A DNA stretch of 64,000 nucleotides from Aquimarina longa SW024 (GTDB lineage Bacteria; Bacteroidota; Bacteroidia; Flavobacteriales; Flavobacteriaceae): positions 124,001-188,000 of the forward strand of contig NZ_AVQK01000014.1 of assembly GCF_001401755.1 (NCBI RefSeq), given 5' to 3'. Both the position numbers and the translations under genes were made by a program. Positions within the stretch are counted from its first letter, which is position 1. Each line of letters begins with the position of its first letter. Below, one piece after another: positions 57,283 through 64,000 of the stretch. The notes under the pieces were generated by a model. It was not told the DNA's origin. It searched no databases and saw only the letters and a program-made list of their open reading frames with translations.

Positions 57283-60200
57283 AAACGGTTTTACTTAACG
57301 ATATATACAGCTCACTAAAACAAATAGCGACTCAATTTGCGTTGTTAGCTTATTTAGTACTTGGTTTTTTTGCAGGTTTTAAGTTTCATATTAATGTAGG
57401 CGACGGCATTGCAGCCAATGCGCCCTATTCGGTTGGATTTATGACTGGTTTGTTAAGCCTAATTATTATTTTGATAGCAACATTATTGGCTTTTTCTGGG
57501 CTATTTAAGGAAAGTGACACTAATTTTGGCTTAATCGTATTTACAACACCCACAAAGAAACGCGACTTTGCTTTAGCACGCTTTTTATCCTTCTTTTTAC
57601 TTACTGCATTTAGTTTTCTTATTTTAATGCTTGGTTATGTTATAGGATTGCATGTACAAACAGGTTCTGAAATGCTTTCAGGGTTTAATCTATGGCATTA
57701 TGTATATTCTTTTTTAATTTTTGGTGTGGTCAACAGTTTATTGGTATGCAGTATTCTGTTTTTCTTTGCTAAACAATTTCAGAATAAATTATTGGTTGCT
57801 ATTGCAGGTTTAATGCTGTATATAACCTATATGATTGTGTTAATGTTTTCAAACGCTCCGTTTATGGCGCAATCATTACCACAGTCTTTATTAGCTCAAA
57901 AAATATCTGCCATAACAGATGTTTTTGGGTTATCGGCTTATTTTTATGATGCCAAAGACTTTAATGTCTTTGAAAGAAACCATAACACTGTTTCGTTTAG
58001 TAATATTCTGTTAATAAATCGTTTAGGCGTTGTCCTGTTATCATTAATTATAGTAAAATCAGGTATACGTGCGTTCTCATTTCTGCCAGTTTTCAAGCAA
58101 AAGTTAAAAAAGAAACATACTGTAGCAACGTCTGAGAAGACTAAATTTTTAGATATGCCATTTGCAATAGCTGGCACTTTATTTAATTCTAAAACAAAAC
58201 GGAAAGCCCTCTACTCTTTTGTGAAAATCGATCTTATTTATTTGTTTAAAAGTATTCCGCTTATTTCGGTTTCTGCCTTACTCTTATTTTATGTAGGTGT
58301 AGAAATGTATGGTGATATTGATATGGGCATTAGGCTACCACAACAATACGCTAGCTCTGGCTTGTTAGCTAAAACTATTAATGAGACATTTTACTTTATA
58401 GGCGCTTTGGTTGTGGTTTACTTTACAAACGATGTGTTTTGGCGCGCAAATACAAGTGGCTTTTCAATAATTCAAAACACAACCTATTATGCAAGAGAAC
58501 GATTATTGGGACATAGTGTAAGTATGGTGTTTTTAATCACATTTCTTACAGGTTTAATGCTCTTGGAAGCTGTTATTTTTCAACTTGGTTTTAAATATCT
58601 TTATATTGATTGGCAGGCGTATTTTGGTATTTTAACCTTTAATACATTACCACTCATACTCCTTTCCTTAATACTTCTTTTTATAAATAGTATTTGCAAA
58701 AGTAAATCTGTTGCATTAGGCATTTCAATCTTATTATTCTTATTGTTTATAACTCCTATTTCAAAAAGCATCATAACGAATCCGTTGTTTAGGTTTTTAT
58801 CTGGCTACAAAGGTGCTTATAGCCATTTTATAGGTTACGGCCCTTATTTAACGATATTTATTTACAGACTAGCTTTTGGGTTTACTCTTGTAGGACTTCT
58901 ATTTACTTTATTTCATTTGATAAAAACTAAAGCTATAAAATACCGTTTGCTTATTGTATCTATTACTTTTGTAAGCATAGCCATTTTAAGTGGGTTTTCA
59001 TTTTTAGATGGTTATGTTTCAAAAGATAAAGATTCCGCTATTCTAGAGCGAGTTGCTTACGAAAAGCAATACCGAAAATACCAGAACCTTCCGCAGCCAA
59101 TAATAAAAAAGGTTCACACAGAAATAGATTTATTCCCAGAAGAAAAAGCATATAATATAAAAGGCTCTTACCGGTTGGTAAACAAACATAACCAAGCTAT
59201 AGACTCTATACTTATTAGCGTACCTAAAGATTTTGAGATACAATCACTTTCCTTTTATTATAAAAATGATACGATAAGGTTAGACAGTTCTATTTTTGAA
59301 ATAAAATTAAAACACGCAATACAAGCCAAAGACTCGGCAAAACTTACTTTTAATTTGGCTTATAAATGGCAAGCTGTAAACAGTCACAATCCTTTTAATG
59401 CTATTGTTAAGGATGGTTCTTTTATGCGAATTAGTCGTTATTTCCCTCGTTTTGGATATGATGCTAGCAAGGAACTTTTAGATAAGACTATTAGAAAACA
59501 ACATGCATTGGGTGAAGTAACAGCCATGAAACCATTTGATGCTGCAAAGACCACTGTAGATGATTTTATTGCGTTGGACATGCAAATTTCAACAGATAAA
59601 AATCAAATTACTGTTGGTACTGGTGAATTAAAATTGCATTGGCAAGAGGCTAATAGGCATTACTATACCTATCAAGCAGATGACATACCTTTTAGGTTTG
59701 CGGTTGCTTCAGCTAAATATGAGGTTAAAAAAGTACAACATATGGATGTTTCAATTGAGGTTTTATACCATCCTTTGCATGAAGACAATGTAGATCATCT
59801 TATTGAAAACACAAAATTGTCATTAGATTATTGCACCAAGTACTTTGGTCCTTACCCTTTTTCTTCTGTTAAATTTGCTGAAGTTTCATCATTTACACAA
59901 GGTTTTGCAGGAACCGCTTATCCTGGTGTTATATTTATGACAGAGCATATGACGTTTCATGCTAACCTAGCAGGTAATTACAATCAAGATGTAATTAATG
60001 AACTGGCTGGACATGAAGTAGCGCATTTTTGGTGGGGAACAAACCAGATTGATCCCGATTATCGCGAAGGCTATGGGATGTTAACAGAAAGTTTGGCAAT
60101 GTATACCGAAATGATGATTTATAAACACATGTACGGTAAAGACAAAATGTTAGAACGTGTGGCGATACACAAACAAATATATGATGCTGAAAAAGGTTTT

Positions 60201-60446
60201 AGTGATGATAATTCTTTATTGAAAGCCACAAAAAACAATGCCTTCGTTTCCTATTCTAAAGGTGCTATTGTTTTTGTAGAATTGAGTGAGATGCTTGGAG
60301 AGGAACGATTGAACTTAGCATTACGTACTTTTTTAGAACAACACGCTTATCCTAACGCGAAGCCTATTTCAACTGATTTACTAAAAGAGATTTTGAAGAT
60401 TAGCGATGAAACTCTTAATGAGAAAATTAAAGCCATGTTTGAATAA
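57279..60446 (+). CDS. Cassette 13: ABC permease fused to an M1-type metallopeptidase
   Basis: A 1055-residue protein. Residues 1-590 carry about a dozen membrane spans of an ABC-2 permease, and the rest is an M1 (gluzincin) peptidase domain with HEVAH (H912, H916), a glutamate in MLTESLAMY (E937) and the catalytic-Tyr-region YSKGAIVF. Such permease-peptidase fusions occur in Bacteroidota; the natural substrate is unknown. Its stop is GAATAA, immediately followed by the attC-like site. Confidence 0.85.
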   Translation: MKTVLLNDIYSSLKQIATQFALLAYLVLGFFAGFKFHINVGDGIAANAPYSVGFMTGLLSLIIILIATLLAFSGLFKESDTNFGLIVFTTPTKKRDFALARFLSFFLLTAFSFLILMLGYVIGLHVQTGSEMLSGFNLWHYVYSFLIFGVVNSLLVCSILFFFAKQFQNKLLVAIAGLMLYITYMIVLMFSNAPFMAQSLPQSLLAQKISAITDVFGLSAYFYDAKDFNVFERNHNTVSFSNILLINRLGVVLLSLIIVKSGIRAFSFLPVFKQKLKKKHTVATSEKTKFLDMPFAIAGTLFNSKTKRKALYSFVKIDLIYLFKSIPLISVSALLLFYVGVEMYGDIDMGIRLPQQYASSGLLAKTINETFYFIGALVVVYFTNDVFWRANTSGFSIIQNTTYYARERLLGHSVSMVFLITFLTGLMLLEAVIFQLGFKYLYIDWQAYFGILTFNTLPLILLSLILLFINSICKSKSVALGISILLFLLFITPISKSIITNPLFRFLSGYKGAYSHFIGYGPYLTIFIYRLAFGFTLVGLLFTLFHLIKTKAIKYRLLIVSITFVSIAILSGFSFLDGYVSKDKDSAILERVAYEKQYRKYQNLPQPIIKKVHTEIDLFPEEKAYNIKGSYRLVNKHNQAIDSILISVPKDFEIQSLSFYYKNDTIRLDSSIFEIKLKHAIQAKDSAKLTFNLAYKWQAVNSHNPFNAIVKDGSFMRISRYFPRFGYDASKELLDKTIRKQHALGEVTAMKPFDAAKTTVDDFIALDMQISTDKNQITVGTGELKLHWQEANRHYYTYQADDIPFRFAVASAKYEVKKVQHMDVSIEVLYHPLHEDNVDHLIENTKLSLDYCTKYFGPYPFSSVKFAEVSSFTQGFAGTAYPGVIFMTEHMTFHANLAGNYNQDVINELAGHEVAHFWWGTNQIDPDYREGYGMLTESLAMYTEMMIYKHMYGKDKMLERVAIHKQIYDAEKGFSDDNSLLKATKNNAFVSYSKGAIVFVELSEMLGEERLNLALRTFLEQHAYPNAKPISTDLLKEILKISDETLNEKIKAMFE

Positions 60447-60552
60447 AAACTATTAACACCGTGTATAATTCATTGCTAGTAAAGGCTTACTTACGAAAAT
60501 CCGAGCGAATTTTCTATTCGGTTTGTATTTGCTAAATTAGGTGCTTAAAACA
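60441..60552 (+). repeat. 112-bp exact direct repeat, copy 2
   Basis: Identical to 55305-55416. The two copies flank the 5-kb ABC/M1 cassette. Confidence 0.9.
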
Positions 60553-60597
60553 CGCAACGAAATCATACACTAGACCGTCAAACTGACGTTGCGTCAT
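60449..60597 (+). repeat. attC-like site 13 (last of the array)
   Basis: R'' ACTATTAAC, ending TCATACACTAGACC like site 5, then GTCAAACTGAC before GTTGCGTCA (60588). The extra 11 bases and lack of pairing to the cassette start suggest a rearranged or decayed site. Confidence 0.6.
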
Positions 60598-60621
60598 TCT
60601 GAAAAAAACTAACATATAATT

Positions 60622-61437
60622 ATGAATTATCAAACATATAAACCTCATTCAGATTTAGAATCGCTCATAAGTTGTTATTGGACTCTAGAAGTACCTGCTG
60701 AATCTGATACACAAAGACAGCGAATAATTCCTGATGGTACAATTGAAATGGCTTTTATACTTGGAGATGATATTAAAAGATACACTTCGGAAGATGAATT
60801 TATCCTTCAACCTCGGGCAATGGTTCTTGGACAGATCATTGAACCTTTTTATATTCAACCAACTGGCTATGTCAACACATTTGCAATTCGTTTCTACCCC
60901 TACGGTTTTGGAAATTTTGTAACAGTACCAATAAAAGACTTGGCAAATAAGGAAACGCCAATAGAATTGTTGTTTGGAAAAAAAATTGCTAAAGAATTAG
61001 AGCAAAAAATAGTTGAGGCAATCAGTAGTAGTGAACGAATAGAAATTATAGAAAATTTTCTTTTAGATAGGTTGAATGAAAAAACTACTGTCGACAAAAT
61101 AGTAAAAACTACAATTGATGCTCTTATAGCAACAAAAGGAAATGCTTCGATAACTTCAATACTCAAAGAGGATTTATCTAAACGCAGACAACTTGAAAGA
61201 AATTTTATAAAGCAAATTGGCGTTAGTCCAAAACAGTTAGGTAAAGTAATCAGACTTCAAACAGCACTTAAAATGTTACTGAACAAAAAGTCTGAAAACC
61301 TGACGGACATAGCTTATGAAAGTGAGTACTTCGATCAAGCTCATTTTATCAAAGACTTTAAGGAGTTTACCGGAATAAATCCGAAAGCGTTTTTAGGTAA
61401 TGAAAACATGATACTTTCTACTCTTTTCTACAAATAG
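60622..61437 (+). CDS. Cassette 14: AraC-family regulator
   Basis: A 271-residue protein with N-terminal HSDLESLISCYWTLEVPAES and RIIPDGTIEMAFILGD (the DUF6597-type sensing domain) and a C-terminal HTH (TDIAYESEYFDQAHFIKDFK, GINPKAFLG). Followed by the VOC lipoprotein gene. No attC-like site closes this last unit. Confidence 0.85.
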   Translation: MNYQTYKPHSDLESLISCYWTLEVPAESDTQRQRIIPDGTIEMAFILGDDIKRYTSEDEFILQPRAMVLGQIIEPFYIQPTGYVNTFAIRFYPYGFGNFVTVPIKDLANKETPIELLFGKKIAKELEQKIVEAISSSERIEIIENFLLDRLNEKTTVDKIVKTTIDALIATKGNASITSILKEDLSKRRQLERNFIKQIGVSPKQLGKVIRLQTALKMLLNKKSENLTDIAYESEYFDQAHFIKDFKEFTGINPKAFLGNENMILSTLFYK

Positions 61438-61512
61438 TTAATGTGTCGCATTTTTACAATTTCATCATTTATAGGTAAGCTAAATTTATCTTTTAAAATT
61501 AAACAGGGTAAT

Positions 61513-62007
61513 ATGAAAAAATCTATACTATGTTCAGCCATAATACTATGCATTGTTATTACTGGCTGTAATACTCAAGATAAATCAAAGGTCGAAACTA
61601 GTGTGGTCGAATCTAACTTAAATCAAAAAACAAAAGAAATGAAAAACTATATTTCACTTTTTGAAATTCCAGCAACGGATATTTCTAGAGCAGTAAATTT
61701 TTATCAAGCAATTTTGGGGATTAATATTGAGAAAATGGAAATACCAGGAATTGAAATGGGAGTATTTCCATACGAAGATCAAATAATTACAGGAGTTATA
61801 ATGAAAGGCGAAGGGTATAAACCTTCTGCTGATGGAGTAACCATGTATTTGAATGGCGGAGATAATCTTCAAACCATTCTTGATAAGATTGAGAAAAATG
61901 GGGGGAAAATTCTTATGCAGAAAACAGCTCATGCGGATGAAAGTGGTTTTTTTGCGTTGTTTTTAGATACTGAAGGAAATAAACTTGGTCTAAATTCCCC
62001 TAATTAA
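61513..62007 (+). CDS. Cassette 14: VOC-family (glyoxalase-like) lipoprotein
   Basis: A 164-residue protein from ATG 61513; the longer frame from 61441 is rejected because ILCIVITGC (Cys16) forms a proper lipobox with the later start. VOC fold pattern: YISLFEIPATDISRAVNFYQ and SGFFALFLDTEGNKLGL. A VOC protein with a lipid anchor is unusual. Ends at the array boundary. Confidence 0.75.
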   Translation: MKKSILCSAIILCIVITGCNTQDKSKVETSVVESNLNQKTKEMKNYISLFEIPATDISRAVNFYQAILGINIEKMEIPGIEMGVFPYEDQIITGVIMKGEGYKPSADGVTMYLNGGDNLQTILDKIEKNGGKILMQKTAHADESGFFALFLDTEGNKLGLNSPN

Positions 62008-62358
62008 CGAAAAAAGCGAACATATAACAACTTTTTCTGTTACTGTTTTGGTAAGGGGAATATCATGTTGTATGAGTACAAAGCTGTTCACATATTTAAA
62101 ATATTCTGTTTCAGTTTCTGATGATTCTGATGCTGCTGTTGTGACTTTGTCTTTGGTTTTAAGAAGTTCTTTATATTCTTCGGTAAATCGATAGGCAATA
62201 ATTCTACCATTGGCAATGGCCTGTATAGGGGTGTTTAGTCCTTCTATATGTACTCCTCCGTGCCAAGTGTTTAAGTGACTAATGAGATATTTACCAAAAC
62301 GATTATTGAATTTTAAGTTTTGGTTAGGTCCACTTTTTTCTGGATCACTTATTTTCAT
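61990..62358 (-). pseudogene. Truncated M23-like peptidase of the contractile injection locus
   Basis: 122 codons. Residues 1-110 (HLNTWHGGVHIEGLNTPIQA, SFVLIQHD) look like the start of an M23/LytM-type peptidase. From about TEKV onward the frame enters unrelated DNA of the cassette side, near 62028, so the gene's 3' part appears lost. It is the next gene after PAAR, where effectors are usual. Confidence 0.6.
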
Positions 62359-62372
62359 AATAGTTTTTAGTT

Positions 62373-62834
62373 TTATAGGCTTAGTCCAGTTTTATCTAAT
62401 CGTCCACTTTCTTCTGCCTCTTCTCTCAACTGTTCTTGATTTTCTTGTGCTTCTCTAGTATTGCCGAGTATGCGATTGGTAATAGAGATGGTGGGGAAGG
62501 GTATCTCTGCAATGGGCATTACTGCTCTTGGTTGGCTACATCCTGTACCGATTAGTACGGTAGGGTTGCCTTCTGTAATACTACCGCCGTGTGCTGTGAG
62601 GTCTCCTATAGTACTGGCTGGTCTACCGCCGATCAGTACACTGGTGACTCCTGTTGCGACGGTGTCTACTGCTCCTATACAGATACATAGGTCGCCTACT
62701 ACTGCGGCAGATTTATCACCGATCAATACACTGGGTACTCCGGGTCCTATAATTATTCCTCCTACATGGGGTACGGTACCCGAACACATGGGGCATAGGT
62801 GCATACTATCTATTGTTGCTGCTGGTCCTGGCAT
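62373..62834 (-). CDS. PAAR-domain protein
   Basis: A 153-residue protein with PAAR repeats (HLCPMCSGTVPHVGGIIIGP; VLIGDKSAAVVGDLCICIGA; VLIGGRPASTIGDLTAHGGS) and a charged C-terminal tail. PAAR proteins sharpen the VgrG spike tip. It lies 2 bp downstream of vgrG and 14 bp upstream of the truncated peptidase gene. Confidence 0.9.
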   Translation of the reverse strand: MPGPAATIDSMHLCPMCSGTVPHVGGIIIGPGVPSVLIGDKSAAVVGDLCICIGAVDTVATGVTSVLIGGRPASTIGDLTAHGGSITEGNPTVLIGTGCSQPRAVMPIAEIPFPTISITNRILGNTREAQENQEQLREEAEESGRLDKTGLSL

Positions 62835-62836
62835 AG

Positions 62837-64000
62837 TTAATTGATTTTTACGATTGTTGCGCTTACTTCTGTAAGGGTTTGTCCTGTTATTTTGGTTTGT
62901 GTACCATTGATCTCAGCGGTGGTTTGCCCTTCTATAGTGGTGTTCTGCGCTGTGGCAGTAAGGTTTCTTATAGCTTGTAGTGCTAGATTACTGCTACTTC
63001 TAGCAGTCATATCGCCAGTGGATTGTAGTGCTACAGTGCCTTCTGCTAATGCGCTAAGGTCTTGCTTTGCTGCTACTTGTATATTTTGATTGGCTTGGAT
63101 ATCGATGTGCTCCTCTGCAGCGATACGGATATTCTTAGCGGTGATCTCTATGTTTTCTGTAGCGGTAATGGATAATGATTTTTCTTGGGTATTAAAACTA
63201 ATCCTACTGCCTTCATTATCATAGATATTGATCATCTCTTGCCCCTCAGTATCATTGAGCTCTATGGTATGACCGCTACGGGTTCGGGTTACTTTTTTAT
63301 TGTTAGCATCAGAGCTCCATTGATCGGGTTTATTAATGCCTGTATATACTGCTCCGATTACATAGGGTTGTGCTATGTCTGCTGAGTGGTAGTTTACAAT
63401 TACCGAACTATCGATCTCTGGGATCATATGGTGTCCGTAAGTAGCGCCTGTATACGGGGTAACGACTCGTATCCATGGACTGGTAGTGCCTGATTGGGTA
63501 TCAAATGGATAACGGATTTTTATACGTCCCATCTTATCGGGATCATTGGTGTCTACTACGGTAGCGGTATTGGACTGCGCTGTAGAGAATGCTCGTGTAT
63601 CGGTGAGGGGAAATATATCGATATCCATCGGTACGGCAGTGATATGATTCTGATAGCTACCGATAGCGGATAGGCTGTGTTTTATATTTGTTATTCTATA
63701 GCTACCGTAGGTTCCTCGATCATTGCGGATGCTAATGACTTTACCAACACTGATCCCCATATGGGTACTATCGCCAGTAATACTAATTTGTTGCTGTTCG
63801 GTTACTTTTTTTTGTAAAATGGCCATGGTATCCATACGTTGCTGTAGATCGGGATGCTCATAGGAGTGGTGTAGCTCTTTTGTATCATTAGGGTATAGGG
63901 CATCGGCTACGGTATTAGCGATTGCGGTTACTCCCTGTGCATTGGTGATGACATCGGTGGTGGTTGCGGTGGTTTCTTCTTCGGTATGGTAGTTATGTCC
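62837..64000 (-). CDS. vgrG: VgrG-type spike protein (5' part outside window)
   Basis: The reading frame is open from 64000 to 62837 (388 codons) with an OB-fold region (DKMGRIKIRYPFDTQSGTTS, VIVNYHSADIAQPYVIGAVY) and a long repetitive beta-helix C-terminal part (ITAKNIRIAAEEHIDIQANQ; a TALTA-like repeat). The M at 63835 is only an internal methionine, since the frame continues upstream. It is a spike protein of a Bacteroidota (type VI subtype iii-like) or eCIS system. Confidence 0.88.
   Translation of the reverse strand, partial: GHNYHTEEETTATTTDVITNAQGVTAIANTVADALYPNDTKELHHSYEHPDLQQRMDTMAILQKKVTEQQQISITGDSTHMGISVGKVISIRNDRGTYGSYRITNIKHSLSAIGSYQNHITAVPMDIDIFPLTDTRAFSTAQSNTATVVDTNDPDKMGRIKIRYPFDTQSGTTSPWIRVVTPYTGATYGHHMIPEIDSSVIVNYHSADIAQPYVIGAVYTGINKPDQWSSDANNKKVTRTRSGHTIELNDTEGQEMINIYDNEGSRISFNTQEKSLSITATENIEITAKNIRIAAEEHIDIQANQNIQVAAKQDLSALAEGTVALQSTGDMTARSSSNLALQAIRNLTATAQNTTIEGQTTAEINGTQTKITGQTLTEVSATIVKIN

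Larger units (their letters stand above)
36919..60597 (+). other. Integron-like cassette array without integrase (CALIN-like), 13 attC-like sites
   Basis: Thirteen attC-like sites (38038, 39033, 39842, 42268, 43076, 46046, 47071, 48302, 49140, 52482, 53812, 55313 and 60449) separate + strand genes. Each opens with a variable 6-7 bases plus AAC and closes with GTT plus variable bases, most with GACC or ACC before the GTT and inner arms around GTATA/TATAC. Ten cassettes carry starts exactly complementary to their own ends. No intI-like gene occurs in the window. Known integron attC sites share this R''-L''-L'-R' plan; that this is a functional integron array is inferred. Confidence 0.75.

Noticed and set aside
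62461..63385. Plus-strand frames opposite PAAR and VgrG
   Set aside because: They are shadows of the well-supported minus-strand genes and show no domains.

Overview
The window is AT-rich DNA from the chromosome of a member of the Flavobacteriaceae (Bacteroidota), probably a marine Aquimarina-like organism; the genus is an inference. The evidence is TTTG-N19-TAnnTTTG promoters, almost no Shine-Dalgarno sequences except a strong one on rpsU, Bacteroidota-type ribosomal and RNA polymerase genes, and DUF2851 and DUF3467 proteins.

Positions 1-8.5 kb hold housekeeping and transport genes: the end of a CBS-domain enzyme, an AraC regulator, DUF2851, a PspC-like protein, an RCK potassium channel, an AGCS symporter, a helix-hairpin-helix protein and an acyl-CoA dehydrogenase. 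Positions 8.9-24.6 kb are the translation/transcription core: rpsU, xerC, hpf, tRNAs Thr, Tyr, Gly and Thr, tuf, tRNA-Trp, secE, nusG, rplK, rplA, rplJ, rplL, rpoB, rpoC and a DUF3467 gene. Positions 24.7-27.5 kb carry a membrane/START-like protein, a Crp-type regulator and a small outer-membrane protein. Positions 27.5-35.6 kb are a surface-glycan locus: three UDP-diacetamido-uronate sugar enzymes, a ferredoxin-type F420H2-dehydrogenase-beta family protein, a polysaccharide pyruvyl transferase, a flippase and a glycosyltransferase.

The outstanding region is 36.9-60.6 kb. It reads as an integron-like gene-cassette array without an integrase in the window (CALIN-like): thirteen attC-like imperfect palindromes, each opening with ...AAC and closing with GTT..., separate one- to five-gene cassettes that all read on the + strand. 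In ten cassettes the 9-10 bases at the start are exactly complementary to the same cassette's own end, and not to the neighbour it abuts, which is the footprint expected of circular cassette integration. A consensus Bacteroidota promoter and a 22-bp perfect palindrome stand directly in front of the first cassette. Two attC-like sites are interrupted by insertion sequences (IS982-like with a clean target duplication, IS1182-like with its transposase split at A AAA AAG). Cargo is typical of cassettes: membrane proteins and lipoproteins of unknown function, DUF4272, GNAT, ASCH, Crp-type regulator plus metallo-beta-lactamase-fold hydrolase, a beta-lactamase-like serine hydrolase, two S41-protease-like lipoproteins, a LysM/caspase-fold protein with an N-terminus resembling eCIS-associated proteins, and a 5-kb module of DUF2975, XRE regulator, ABC ATPase and a permease-M1 peptidase fusion.

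Beyond the array (62.0-64.0 kb, minus strand) lies a contractile-injection (type VI-like) locus: the C-terminal part of a VgrG protein running off the window, a PAAR protein, and an M23-like peptidase gene that appears cut short at the array's right edge.
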